From Welwitschia mirabilis (Eukaryota; Gnetophyta; Gnetopsida; Welwitschiales): a stretch of 64,000 nt of DNA. Within the stretch, counting starts at the first letter, position 1. The number at the start of each line of letters is the position of its first letter. The DNA lies in NCBI GenBank assembly GCA_051453625.1, contig JBOZIK010000001.1:121835200-121899199 (forward strand). The letters are read 5' to 3'. This document shows, in pieces, positions 1-11,843 of the stretch. Position numbers and translations under genes: made by a program. The notes beneath the pieces were generated by a model. It saw only the letters and a list, made by a program, of their open reading frames with translations. It ran no database searches and had not been told where the DNA came from.

Positions 1-1740
1 ATGCATAATATAGAACAATGACAATTGACCATCGTGATAGCTTAAATAATTTTTATATCATACAATTTAGGTAAACATATTAGTATCATCAATAAGGCAA
101 GAAACAATAGTAAATATAACATAATTCAGATGATCAAAAAGACATGGCTATAGAAAAACATGTGTAAGTGCTACTGGATCTTGCATCATAAACTGCATGA
201 ATACTCCAAAAAAAGGAAAAAAAATATATTCAAATTGCATGAAGAACTCATCTGAAACAACCCATCATAAAAATAAATTATAAAAGCTTAGAATTTAAAA
301 AATTATATTGATCATAACAGATTAATGCCCAGAAAGTTGTCCTACCTTCTCCCTTCCCCCCCACCCAACAGAAGAAGTAAGATATCCCAAATTGCACCCT
401 AAGCAGAAAGGAAGTATCATTCCCTCTATCATGGGAATGACTGAGAACGATGAAAGACACTAAAATAGCTGATTTGAAGAGGAAGATGAAACCTAAAAAA
501 GTTAGAAAACCAAAAATGCAAGAATGCAATGGAAAGCAGAGAGCAACCTGAGAAAGAAAACGAATAAAAATCCTAAAACATTAATGCATGATGGAGAAGT
601 GAAAAATGATAGTAGAGTAAAAATGCACCAAGGAGAAAAAAATATTATTCAAAGATGTCTTAAATATGCCCGAATGCATGAAAAATAGGAATTCATCGGA
701 TCAAGGAATCCTGCCAGAAAAAATAATAATCATCTAGAAAACATAACAAGAAATTAGAAAATGATTAGATCAATGATACAATGCAGAAAAAGTATAAAGA
801 AATGACTTTGAAAATCCAACAAAATAACTAAAGAAAAATAAAAATAAAAATGGAAAACTAGGAACATGAATAAGATTTCTTTATAACATTAAATGCTAAC
901 TTAACAAATTCCTAAAGAAACAATTAAAAAATCACTTGATTAATGAGGCATGACATAATGTAAAAATTCATAAAGTTTTACTTAATTATGCAATGATTAT
1001 GATAATGTCAAGTATGCTAATATTCAAACAATGAATGATAAGATAAAAAGCTATTAAAAATAGGAACTTATAAGTCATCATGTCAAAACACACACTAAAA
1101 TCCAGAAAGTAGCATGATCATGTGAAAATACTAGAAATAAATAAATAAAGAAGAGCAATTTACTTTTCCATGATGAGGGGAGTGCAACCACTATCAGAGG
1201 AGTAGGAACCTGCATAGCATGACCAACTAATCCATCAGCTACATATCACACTGCTAAAAGCCTCTCTTAAGAATATTTACCCCAGTGCACTTGCAGTAGG
1301 ACATCATGATTATCATGTGTGTAAAGATATACATGAAAAAGCATGGTAGTTTATTTTCTTTTCTTTTCTTCTTCTTCTTCTCTCTCTCTCTCTGTGTGTA
1401 TTTTTTTTTTTTTTTAAATGAATATCATTCCACATGATCAAGTACTTGTAAGGATAAAAGTGAAGAAATGAGATGAACGACAAAATAAGATTCCACAAAA
1501 ATAATTAATTACTTATATCATTAAAAGACAACAAAAGAATCAAGGCATCTTCCTTCTAAATGAAGGTCATAGACATATGAATTTTTGAAAATTAAATAAA
1601 GCCAATTTTATCACTGTAAATACCTAAGTAAAATATTATTCATCATGGAAACTTTATAAGTAAATACATATGTCAAGTTAAAGATGTTCAAGTAATAACA
1701 TAATGTTGACCAAAGGAATGAGTTAAGAAAGAATTTAGAT
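1..1740. other. AT-rich DNA, no gene recognised
   Basis: No frame on either strand carries a domain I recognise. Short open frames here (for example 278-529 and 1313-1498 on the minus strand) are low-complexity chance frames. A CTT/CT tract lies near 1355-1416. The gypsy integrase remnant starts at about 1740 on the minus strand. I did not find a 3' LTR matching the LTR at 11055-12223, so the left end of the gypsy element is either truncated or unrecognisable. Confidence 0.6.
1355..1416. repeat. Pyrimidine microsatellite (TTTTC, CTT, CT, GT, poly-T)
   Basis: A compound simple repeat in which TTTTC and CTT units pass into CT, then a short GT run, then a T run. It also produces the spurious Arg/Glu-rich minus-strand frame that covers it. 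Confidence 0.9.
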
Positions 1741-2990
1741 AATAGAAAAAATAAGGTCCTCCTCTTGAAGAGGGACTTCCAAAACAAGTGCTTTTATTAT
1801 GTTCAAGATTTCATCTAGAAATGATTCATAAAGTTTTAACCTTTATCCATTAATTTTTTGTATTTATCTAGTGTTTAAATTGGAGATTTCATCTGAGTTA
1901 CTTGAGTGTACTTTTTTGATAATATAAGGACCTCACCATTTAGAAGTTAACTTATTGTGTAGAAGGTGTACTTAAGTGTTATACAACAAGACAAGTTGGT
2001 CAGGTTCAAACTATTTATGAATAATATTTTTATCATGTCGAACCTTGGATTGAATCTTGTGAATAAGTTGAAAATGTATGGCATGAGTATGCTTTTCATC
2101 TAAATGGTCAAGTTAGGCTAAGTAAACTTTTAGATTTTCATTCAAGTCAACAAAGTTTAGTTGATGGGAGAAACGATAAGAATTATAGCAAACATCAACT
2201 GGTAAAACACACACTTTACCATACACAAGTTCATATGGTAAGAAACCTACAGAGTTATGTCAAGTACTACAGTAATCCCAAAGAACATTATTAAGTTTAG
2301 AGTACCAAGTATTTTTATTAATAGAGACTAATTTTTGAAGCATTTTCTTGATATCTCTATTTGCATTTTTAGCTTAATCATTAGTTTGAGGATGATAGAC
2401 ACAAGCAATTCTATGTTTAACATCAACGGATAGAAAATTTTTTTGAAAGAGTTAATTAATTAAATGGGTTTCTTGATCACTAATGATAATACATGGAAAT
2501 CTAAATCATTGAAAAATGTGTGTTCGAACAAAGTTACAAACAGTTCAAGCATCATTTTTGGTGGTAGGAGTAGCTTCAACCCACTTAATAACATAATTTA
2601 AAGCTACTAAAATATAATTTTTCTTATTGGAAGGTGGTGAAATTGGACTTATAAAGTTAATTCCTCAATAATCAAAAGGTTCACATTCAAGTATAGGTTT
2701 GAGGGGCATATCACGAGAATGAGTGAGGCTACCATAACATTGAGAAACATCGCACTTTTGAGAAAAGTTAAATGAATCCTTAAAGAGAGTTGACCAATAA
2801 AAACCAGAGTGAAGAATTTTCATGATGGTCTTTTAACCACTAAAGTGTTCCCCACAAACTCCACCATGACAAAGTTTTAAAATTTCTAATGTTTCCCATT
2901 CAGGCACATATTTATGCATAATTTAATCTTTGTAACATCTATAAAGATGCGGCTTATTCCATTCATAGTCACCGATCCTATGGAAAAAAG
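1740..2990 (-). pseudogene. Ty3/gypsy integrase remnant
   Basis: The integrase would insert the reverse-transcribed element into chromosomal DNA. On the minus strand I can follow an HHCC-type N-terminal region near 2740-2930 (CHGGVCGEHFSG), the catalytic core near 2170-2660 (KWVEATPT, IISDQ, YHPQTN, LVYGKVCVLPV) and a C-terminal GPY-type segment near 1850-2000 (GPYIIKKV). Several in-frame stops interrupt it. The first catalytic Asp, normally in a VDYVSKW-like context, reads NYVIKW, and the Glu that follows YHPQTN appears replaced by Lys. It is therefore dead at the active site as well as in frame. It lies directly after the RNase H remnant, as expected for the gypsy order. Confidence 0.85.
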
Positions 2991-3660
2991 TTTTTTTTTT
3001 ATTATGATTCTAATGCTAAGGAGTTTTTATGGTTACTAGATAATTGACAATATCAGCATACTAAGGAGCAGGATGAGAAGAATAAATGGCATAAAGTTGA
3101 CTAATTGCAAAGAGCTATTCATTAGAAAAAGAGTCATTAATAAGAGTTTTATCAAGGGAGAAAGTGAGTCAAGAAAGATGATCAGCCATATTGTTATCTT
3201 GTCTAGCCTTATCAATGATGGTAATATTAAATTCTTATATTAAAAGGATCCATTAAATAAGTCTGGCATTCAAATCTTTTTTTGTCATGAGATAACGGAT
3301 AGCTACATGGTCTGTGTAGACATTGATGTGAAAATCAAGAAGGTAGTGTTAAAGATGGCCCAAGCAAAAAATTATAGCAAGCATTTCTCTTTCAATGGTA
3401 GTCTAATTGAATTGGATACTTGTTAAATTTTTGCTAAGGTAAGATATAACTTTGAATCCATTCCCATATTTTTGACCTAGAACTGCCCCCTCTTGCTTAC
3501 ATCACACATAAGTTCAAAGTCTTTGTTTTAATTAGGACCTGTGACAATAGGTTTGGAAGAGATTTTATCTTTAAGAGTTTCAAAAGCAAGTTGGCATAAA
3601 TCAGTCCATTCAAATTTGACATCTTTTTCAAGTAAAGAGTGAGAGGTTTACAAGTTTTAG
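2990..3660 (-). pseudogene. Ty3/gypsy RNase H remnant
   Basis: RNase H removes the RNA strand during reverse transcription. Minus-strand translation shows a decayed start (FELMCDVSK near 3500), a KEKCLL-like segment, then VYTDHVAIRYLMTKKD near 3290 and DNNMADHLS near 3190. This is the usual progression of the gypsy RNase H domain up to the ADHLSRL-type end. Stops and small frameshifts are frequent. It lies between RT and integrase, as expected. Confidence 0.8.
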
Positions 3661-4738
3661 CATAGTCATGAATGAATCAGTGGTAGTTTCTGACATGTCC
3701 AAGGAAATATCTAACTTGTTTAACATTTGTTAGAGGGTTAATATTTTTAATGATATCTACTTTTGTGGAGTCCATCCTAATCCCTTCTTTTGAAATGTGG
3801 TGACCCAAAACAATTCCATGTTGGATAAGGCAGAAATTATTTTCCCAACTCAAGTGTAATCCACTTTCAATACATCGATCAAGGACTTTTTCTAATCTTA
3901 GCATAGTTTATTTGAAAGTATCACCAAAGATGGAGAAATCATCCATAAATATTTCGACGGAATCTTCTATCATATCAAAAAAATATTCCCATCATAGCTC
4001 GTTGGAAGGTTCCAGGGGCATTGCAAAATCTACATGGCATTCATTTAAAAGTAAAGGTTTCAAAGGGAGATGTGAAGGTGGTTTTAGATTGGTCTTCGCT
4101 TGCTATGCAAATTGATTATAGCTACTATACCCATCAAGAAAACAATAATAAGCATGACCTTAAATTCTATTAAGAACTTGCTCAAGAAAGGGTAAAGAAT
4201 AATGATACTTTTTAGTAACCTCATTGAGTTTTTTAAAATCAATGCACATTCTCCATTTTTCTTCCTTTTTTAGCACTACTATTAAAGGGCTAATCCACTC
4301 ACTATTAGCTATGGCATAAATAATTCCAACATTCATAAATTTAATGATTTCATTTTTGATAATTTTTTTAATGACTAGATTTAGTCTTCTTTGGGGTTAC
4401 CTAATAGGTTTTGCATTGTTCTCAAGATAGATTTTATGTTGAACTATGGAAAAAGAAATGGAATCTAAGTATTTATGTATCTAATCAAAGGCATTTTTCT
4501 TTGATTCTAAAAGTGAGGTCCAATCCAATTCTTATTGAGGAGTAAAAAGATCACTGATTATTAGAGGTTTCATTTGATTTTTAGATAAAAATATGTATTT
4601 TAAACCTTTGGGTAATTTCTTAAGCTCATGAGTGTTAAGTTGGGTTGTCATCCTGTCGTTTATGGGGATGACAGGTAGGGGATGACAGGTAGGGACTGAC
4701 ACTCTTCAAAAAGTTTTTCTCTTAAGTAAAGATGTTGG
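3660..4738 (-). pseudogene. Ty3/gypsy reverse transcriptase remnant with pre-RT linker
   Basis: On the minus strand the pre-RT linker (LPKGLKYIFL near 4600, PQRRLN near 4390) leads into RT fingers (WRMCIDFKKLNE near 4240), the motif A region (FLDGYSSYNQ near 4120), the catalytic-box region (EIFMDDFSIFGD near 3950) and the thumb and connection. An uninterrupted 75-codon stretch at 3677-3904 carries GIVLGHHISKEGI and FLGHVRNYH. The FMDD box is the form seen in Athila-type RTs, with both Asp present. Stops elsewhere make the gene non-functional. The 4138-4738 part is repeated across the N gap at 4839-5425. Confidence 0.9.
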
Positions 4739-4838
4739 NNNNNNNNNNNNNNNNNNNNNNNNNNNNNNNNNNNNNNNNNNNNNNNNNNNNNNNNNNNNNN
4801 NNNNNNNNNNNNNNNNNNNNNNNNNNNNNNNNNNNNNN

Positions 4839-5625
4839 GAAAACAATAATAAGCATGACCTTAAATTCTATTAAGAACTTAATCAAGAAAGGATAAATAA
4901 CAATGATCCTTTTTGGTGACCTCATTGAGTTTTCAAAAATCGATGCATATTCTCCATTTCCCTCCTTTTTTTAACACTATTGTTAAAGAGCTAACCCACT
5001 TACTATTAGCTATGGCATAAATAACTCTAGAATCCATAAATTTAATGGTTTCATCTTTAATAATTTATTTAAGAGCTAGATTTAGTCTTCTTTGGGGTTG
5101 CCTAATAGGTTTGGCATTGTCCTTAAGATAGATTTTATGTTAAACTATGGAAAGAGGAATGGCATCTAAGTCTTTATGTATCTAAGAAAAGGCATTTTTC
5201 TTTGATTCTAAAAGTGAGGTCAAATCCAATTCTTATTGAGGAGTGAGAAGGTTACTAATTATTAGAGTTTTCATTTGATTTTTAAACAGAAATATGTATT
5301 TTAGACCTTAGATAATTTCTTAAGCTTATGAATGTTAAGGTGGGCTATCGTTCCATCTATCATGGGGATGACATACAAAGGATGACACTCTTCAAAAAGT
5401 TTTTCTATCAAGTAAAGATGTTGGGTTTCTTCCTCATCTTTAAAAACTTAAATCTTAGATTTAAAATAATTTATTTTAGTTGGATCATCATATAAAGTAG
5501 GCTCCTATAACGTAATGAATCTCTCTTATACAGATCGATGTTGTAGAAATAAATTTGTTCTCAAGTAATCTTTAATGTTGAAATCAGTTCCTTTATGTTT
5601 TTTACATTAAAGACCCTAATGGTAA
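4839..5625 (-). pseudogene. Second copy of the pre-RT linker and RT N-terminus
   Basis: This begins with the same 42 or so bases as 4138-4180 and follows it to about 5425, where the first copy runs into the gap. By eye the two differ at about one base in ten with small indels, so this is a different family member rather than an allele-level duplicate. Beyond 5425 it continues toward the protease remnant at 5626. It contains stops in all frames. Confidence 0.8.
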
Positions 5626-5807
5626 TTTATTAGTTGTTAAAGTGATATCTTATCATTCTATATCGAGTGTCAATAATACAATGAACTGTAGTGCAAAAGG
5701 ATCTTCCTAGAAGTAGTGGATATCCTCCATCATGCTTAATTTTAATTATGACTACATCAATGGGATAGAAAGATTCCTCAATTTGGATGATTATCTCTTT
5801 GATAATT
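5626..5807 (-). pseudogene. Ty3/gypsy protease C-terminal fragment (copy 2)
   Basis: The minus-strand frame reads YPIDVVIIKI, then GGYPLLLGRSFC, then HCIIDT. This corresponds to the family pattern in which a PILLGRPFL-like segment and an IDV-like strand close the retropepsin fold. The N-terminal half with the catalytic Asp would lie inside the N gap 5808-6204. The apparent 273-residue frame across that gap is an artefact of N translation. A homologous, longer copy is at 8345-8690. Confidence 0.8.
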
Positions 5808-6204
5808 NNNNNNNNNNNNNNNNNNNNNNNNNNNNNNNNNNNNNNNNNNNNNNNNNNNNNNNNNNNNNNNNNNNNNNNNNNNNNNNNNNNNNNNNNNNNN
5901 NNNNNNNNNNNNNNNNNNNNNNNNNNNNNNNNNNNNNNNNNNNNNNNNNNNNNNNNNNNNNNNNNNNNNNNNNNNNNNNNNNNNNNNNNNNNNNNNNNNN
6001 NNNNNNNNNNNNNNNNNNNNNNNNNNNNNNNNNNNNNNNNNNNNNNNNNNNNNNNNNNNNNNNNNNNNNNNNNNNNNNNNNNNNNNNNNNNNNNNNNNNN
6101 NNNNNNNNNNNNNNNNNNNNNNNNNNNNNNNNNNNNNNNNNNNNNNNNNNNNNNNNNNNNNNNNNNNNNNNNNNNNNNNNNNNNNNNNNNNNNNNNNNNN
6201 NNNN

Positions 6205-7796
6205 TCATGTTCAATATATTAATCCAAGGAGTGGATGGTTTCTTTCCCTTGTTTTCTTTTAAATTATATTTGGTGGAGGCTTTAGAAGATGATGTGGAAA
6301 GAAGGTTATAAGAATCTAGGATTTCTACATCATCTTCCTTAATTGCTTCCTTTTGTTTCGAAGTTAAAACCTCATGGGTAGGAGGTGTTGTATCTTTTTC
6401 ACTTCTTGATATAATTTTTAAGTCTCTCCTAACTTCATTTGAGTTGGACATTGGTTGGAAAGTAATAGACCCTTATGATCTTTGATTGGTAAGCATTATT
6501 TATTAAAGCACATTCACTAGGTTTTCAATGTTTCTATTGGTTTTATCTTACACCTTTCTCATTTCCTTAATGAATTCTTTAAGGGAATCATTCAAATTTT
6601 ATTGAGAATTTGATTGGAATTTGGAATTCTTAAATCTATTCTCAAATGGTTTCCATTGGAGTTATCCACTTGGTCTTTATTAAAATGGTGTTGGCTCTTA
6701 AAATTAGAATTTCTTTAGTTGAAAGCAGAAACTTCCTCAAATATTTTTTCTTTGCAAATTGGTAACAAAGGAGATTCTTTTATTGGATGAAAATCATCTT
6801 TACAAAGTTTACAATTAGAAGTTAACGGTTCATTCTTAACAACCTTTGCACCAATTATTATTTGAGTATACTTCTCTAAAGTAGTAGTGAAATATTTCAT
6901 CAAATTAGTTGAATCCTTTATTTATTCTTCCTTGTCATGTTTTACCTCTTTTAGGTCTTTTAAAATTTCCCTATAGTATGGTTTTCCTTATGGGCTTAGG
7001 CCAATTTTGACTGATTTTCACTAAATTCTCTAGCACACTCCAAGCATCATCTAAGCTTAAGTTCAACAAATTGCCTCCACAAGAAAAGTCTACAAGTTGT
7101 TTGATTGAAGTATTTAGTCCACTATAAAAATAATCTATTAGTTCTTCCTTATGAAATTCATCAATAGGATAGGAGTAAATATAAAATGTTTATAATCAGT
7201 TGCATAATCTTCATGAGGTTGTTGTTGAAAGTTGGTTACTTCTTTTCTTCTCTTCCTCATAGTACTTTCACTCAAAAATCTTTCAATGAATACTTCTTGC
7301 ACTTGACTTCATGATTTAAAACTTTTATGTGGAATGGTGTTGAGCCAATTTTTTTCCTCCCTTTAAGGATAACTGGAAAAATAATCATGTATGTACAGTC
7401 ACTAATACATTTTTTTTCTATTTTCTAATGTAAGCACAAGTCACTCTATGTTGGCTAGATGTTGAAAAGGATCTTCTTTTGATTCCCCTGAAAAAGGTTG
7501 GATAAGCACTTAAAGTCCTTAATTCTATATCATCTCTAGGAAGTAAATCCAAATGCTTTTGAATTTCATGTTTTTCATTAGCAATTAAATTCCTAAGCAT
7601 AATATTCTCATTTAAAGAAAAAGTTCCTATTATTATTAGAGTATTAGAAGAAGCTACTTGCTTTTTTTTTTTTATGACGCTTTCAAAATATTTGACATTT
7701 TCAAAGAAATAATACAATTGCCTTCTACACTATAATTTTCTATTGTAAAATTAGATTCTAAAACAAAAAAAGCAAAAAAATCTTATTTTTTAATTC
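6205..7796 (-). pseudogene. Ty3/gypsy gag remnant (copy 2)
   Basis: Gag would form the nucleocapsid shell. Minus-strand translation near 7000-7340 gives the capsid signature of plant gypsy gag: a KNWLN-like helix end, then FLSESTMRKRRKEV, EDYATDYKHF, EELIDYFYSGLN and VDFSCGG. The N-terminal part at 7418-7717 contains LSAYPTFF in the place of the conserved FxGxPxEDP segment. Downstream (6205-6460) is a charged linker leading to protease. Stops and frameshifts are common. It matches 9150-10440, which is about 2.7 kb away and less complete in some places. Confidence 0.8.
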
Positions 7797-7806
7797 NNNN
7801 NNNNNN

Positions 7807-8244
7807 TACCTGGATTTAATTTAAAGTCGATTAATTCTTCTTTAATATTTTCTTCAATTAGGTTATGTTCTCTCTGATATTTCATCTTCTTACTAGTATT
7901 CAACATATTTCTACATGCTCAAATAACTAACAGAATGAAGAAATCAAAAATAGCATACCATCGTTCGTCTAGTCGTGGGAATGATAGGCAAGACGATGAT
8001 CATAGTAAATGAAAAATCCAAAATTACAGAAACTTAAAAAGAATAGCAAATTATTGTCCAAGTATATCATGTGAATGACAAAAAGGATGACATGAGATTT
8101 ATTTTATGAAAAATAAAATGTAAAAATGCAGAAACACGAAAAAATTTTCATACTGTCGTCCTCTCAGGTCATGAGGACGATAGATAAGATAATAGGAAAA
8201 TAGAAAGTAAATGCAGAAATTTAAGTTGCATAAATAAACTTACT
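7807..8244 (-). other. Retrotransposon 5' leader (copy 2)
   Basis: Non-coding sequence between gag and the 100-N gap, matching 10490-10900 of the next copy. It contains repeated degenerate motifs of the form GTCGTGGGGATGA and GACGATGATCA near 7970-8000 and 8155-8190. These recur near 10660-10700, 10755 and 10860, and as related CATCC-rich text in the LTR near 11960-12210. Confidence 0.6.
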
Positions 8245-8344
8245 NNNNNNNNNNNNNNNNNNNNNNNNNNNNNNNNNNNNNNNNNNNNNNNNNNNNNNNN
8301 NNNNNNNNNNNNNNNNNNNNNNNNNNNNNNNNNNNNNNNNNNNN

Positions 8345-8690
8345 TTTATTGTCAAAGTGGTATCTCATCATTCCAGATTGAGTATCAATGATACAATGAG
8401 CTGTGGCACAAAAAGATCTTCCTAGAAGTAATGCATACCCTCCATCATACTCTATTTCAATTATAAAAAAAATCAATGGGATAAAAAGCTTTCTCAAACT
8501 AGATGACTAAATTTTTGATGATTCCTAAAGGTTTCTTGATTGAGGTATCAGCTAGCTCTAAGATAATAGGTGTAGGTTCAACTCTTCTTTCTAACCCAAG
8601 TCTTTTGCATATATGAAGAGGCATAATGTTCACACTTGTACTTATGTTAATCAAAGCCTTTCTAATTCTTTTGTTTTTCTCTAATTAATA
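8345..8690 (-). pseudogene. Ty3/gypsy protease remnant (copy 3)
   Basis: Minus-strand translation gives the aspartic protease core: LINISTSVNIMPLHICKRLG near 8610-8660, then PTPIILELADTS, KKPLGI, FYPIDF and GGYALLLGRSFCATAHCIID. The catalytic Asp-Leu-Gly of this gypsy protease family reads Asn-Ile-Ser, so the active site is lost. Gag lies upstream in the element, and the RT-proximal side is cut by the N gap at 8245. It is the fuller counterpart of 5626-5807. Confidence 0.82.
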
Positions 8691-10440
8691 CTAATGGTTG
8701 CAGCCCTAGGATCTTTGAATTTAGGAAATTTTTCCATCACTAAGTTGAAAAGAGATTATGTTAGAAAGACTTTACTAGGAATGATATGTTTTTGCTTTCT
8801 TCTTACTAAGTACTTCCATAACTTAGAATATTTGGGGTTTTCTTGTAAGAGTTTCCAAAATGAAAGGTTAATGTTGACTTCTTGCATCAAGGATTTTAGG
8901 TGTTCATCAAATGTAGGATTCGTGTTCAATCTATCAAGATAAGGATTGGATGGTTTTTTCCACTTATTCTCTTTTAAATTATGTTTGGTAAAGGCTTTAG
9001 CAGATGATGTGGAGGGAAGGTTATAAGAATCTAGGATTTCTACATCATCTTCCTCAATTGCTTCATTTTGTTTAGAAGTTGAAACCTCATGAGTAGAAGG
9101 TGTTGTACCTTTTCCACTTCTTGTTATAATTACTAAGTCTCTTCTAACTTTATTCGAGTTGGGAATTAGTTGGGAATCAAGAGATCCTTGTGGTCTTACT
9201 TGACAAACATTATTTGTTGAAGTACATTCACTATGTTTTCAATATTGCTATTGGTTTTCTCTTGTACCTTTGTCATTTCCTCAATGGATTATCTAAGGGA
9301 TCATTTATATTTTGTTGAGAATTTGGTTGGATGTTGGAATTTTTAAATCTATTCTCAAATGGTTTCCATTGGGTTGTGTACTTGGTCTTTATTGAAATGG
9401 TGGTTGGCTCTTAAAGTTAGAAGTTCTTTAGTTTAAATCACAAACCTCCTCAAATATTTTTTCCTTGCAAGTTGGTAACAAGGAATATTCTTTTGTTGAA
9501 TGCAAATCATCTTTACAAAGTTCATAATTAGAAGTTGAGAATTCATTCTTAACAACCTTTGTGTCAACTATCATTTGAGTATACTTCTCTAAAGTATTAG
9601 TGAAATCTTTTATCAAATTAGTTGAATCCTCCCTTTTCTCTTCCTTTTCATGTTTAACCTCTTTTAGGTCTTTTAAAGTTTATCCTACAGTATGGTTTTT
9701 CTTGGTAAGTTTAGGCTAATTTTAATTGATTTCTACTAAATTCTCTAGCACACTCCAAAAATCTATAAGTTCAAAAAATTTCCTTCACAAGAAAAGTCTA
9801 TAAGTTTTTTGGTTAAAGAATTCAATTCACTATAAAAATAATCTACTACTTCTTCCTAATGAAATTCATCAATAGTGTTAGAATGACTAGCAATTATAAA
9901 ACATTCATAAATAGTTGCATAATCTTCATGAGGTTATTGTTAGAAATTGGTGACTTCTTTTCTTCTCTTCCTCATAGTACTTTCACTCAAAAATCTTTTA
10001 ATAAAAACTTCTTGTACTTTTTAACCAATTTTTTTCCCTACCTCTAAGGGTAACTAGAAATATAATCATGTATAAATGATTATTAATAAATTTTTTTCCA
10101 TTTCCAAATGTAAGCACAAGTTGTTCTATATCAGTTAGATGTTGAAAAGGATCCTCTTTTGGTTCCCCCAAAAAAGTTGGATAAGCACTTAAATTTCTTA
10201 ACTTTATGTCATTTCTAGGTGGTAGATCAAAAGGATTTTAAATTTCATGTTTTCTATTAGCAATTAAATCCCTAAGTATAACATTTGCATTTGAAGAAGA
10301 AGTTCCTATTAAGATTGAAGCATTAGAAGAAGCTACTTGCCTTTGTTTTTATGACGCTTTTGATACATTTGACATTTTCAAAGAAATAATACAATTACCT
10401 TCTACACTGTGCTTTTCTTTTGAAAAATTAGATTTTGAAA
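8690..10440 (-). pseudogene. Ty3/gypsy gag remnant (copy 3)
   Basis: On the minus strand the N-terminal segment near 10170-10200 reads LSAYPTFLGEPKEDPFQHL, close to the gag capsid start of Athila-type elements. It is followed by a REKNWLK-like helix end near 10030 and the capsid helices near 9700-9990. A Ser/Lys/Glu-rich linker at 8940-9620 joins gag to protease. Many stops are present. The plus-strand frames at 8694-8942 and 9859-10047 are antisense shadows. Confidence 0.8.
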
Positions 10441-11034
10441 CAAAAAAATAGAAAAATCTTCTTCTTCAATTTAGGGAATTTGCGTACTTAGGATGTACGT
10501 AGCTAAATTTAATTTGAAGTTAATTAATCCTTCCTTAATATTTTCTTCGATCAGGTTCCGTTCTCTCTGATATTTCATCTTCTTACCAGTATTCGTCATA
10601 TGCCTGCATGTTCAAATAACTAACAAACTAGAGAAATAAAAAATAATAGACCATCATCTATTTGGTCGTGGATACGATAGGAAGGACGATGATCACAGTA
10701 TATGAAAAAATATCCAAAATTATAGAACTTAGAAAAATAGTAAACTGTCATTCAGGTATGTCGTGGGGATGACAGAAAGCACGAAAGGAGATTTATTTTA
10801 TGAAAAAAGATGCGAAAATGTAGAAAAATTTTCAATCTATCATCTTGTCAAATTGTGGGAATGAAAACTAATACAATAGGGAAAAAAAGAAATTGCAGAA
10901 ATTTAAGTTGCAGAAATAAACCTAGTTTAGCATAAGAGAGAAAAATAAAACATTAATTCAAAATAGATAACTTGAACAAAAAGATTCAAGGTACTTATCT
11001 AATTAGTGATAATCCTCTTAGCTCCTTGCGGCCT
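10440..11034 (-). other. Retrotransposon 5' leader (copy 3)
   Basis: Untranslated leader between the PBS and gag on the minus strand. No open frame. It holds several degenerate copies of a GTCGTGGGGATGACAG-like motif, shared with the duplicate leader at 7807-8244. Confidence 0.65.
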
Positions 11035-11051
11035 TCCCGAGCAATGAGCCA
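11035..11051 (-). promoter_or_regulatory. Primer-binding site, decayed tRNA-Asp type
   Basis: The minus strand reads TGGCTCATTGCTCGGGA, three bases from the LTR end. This resembles the tRNA-Asp-complementary PBS of Athila-type elements (TGGCGCCGTTGCCGGGGA) with transitions and a one-base deletion. Its position next to an LTR terminus supports the call. Confidence 0.75.
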
Positions 11052-11279
11052 AAATGTTGTAATGTGAATTTGTGCAATCTAGAAATCCTTTAGATAAACT
11101 TATAAATCATGTAAATTATAGAAAACACACTCTAGTATAGATGGAAGTTCACCCAAATGTCGTAATCCAATAAAAGCACTAGGCTTAGAGTTAGAGAATT
11201 GAATTTTCTAATGTATTTTTAGTTCTTTTTGTCTTTATAAAACTGAAAGGAAATAACTTAAGTAAATGCAATGCTTAAA

Positions 11280-11356
11280 TAGAAATGAAATGCAAGTGAA
11301 TGGAAATGGAATGCAAATGCAAATGGATATGGAAATAGAAATGGAAATGGAAATAA
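11280..11356. repeat. Degenerate GAAATG/GGAAAT simple repeat in the LTR
   Basis: A run of imperfect hexamers (GAAATG, GCAAAT, GGAAAT) in the R/U5 side of the LTR. Confidence 0.8.
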
Positions 11357-11832
11357 ATCTTACTTAGATCCTAATCTTCTTATCATAAAGACTACTCCTC
11401 TATAACTTGTATCAAATAAGAAGAGTGTCTACCAATTCTTAATCAATATAAACTATGAGATCTATCCAAGTAAGACTTGAAATGCAATATGAAAGAAAAT
11501 AGGAAAGCAATGTAAATCTATCACTACTAATCAAAGTCAACCTTAACAAAGGTTGTCATCATAATCTAAATAAATTAAATCTTATTACTAACTATGACTA
11601 AGTTAAATCATAAGGGACATGCACAATATTGAAATGAAGAGGAAATTGTATTAATACAAATGGAAATTAGAACAACATCCACTTACAAATTAGAACAACA
11701 GCACCTCAATGAGAGAGACACAGCTTGACATCAAGGAGACTCATTTTTGTAGCATGGAATGGATCTCTTTTCCTTCAATCCTCTATCACAAGTATCTAGT
11801 ATAAAAGATGGGGAGGAAATGAAGGAGGAAAA

Positions 11833-11843
11833 GGGTATTTATA
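11833..11843 (-). promoter_or_regulatory. LTR TATA box (TATAAATACCC)
   Basis: A canonical plant TATA box on the minus strand, roughly 390 bp into the LTR from its U3 end and in the sense of the element's gag-pol. Confidence 0.6.

Noticed and set aside
1-1740. 3' LTR of the Athila-like element
   Set aside because: I looked for GGAACAACA and TGTTGTAATG ends and for the TATA context; none found in this stretch.
3912-4115. Plus-strand 67-codon frame as a gene
   Set aside because: It is antisense to the RT catalytic region on the minus strand.
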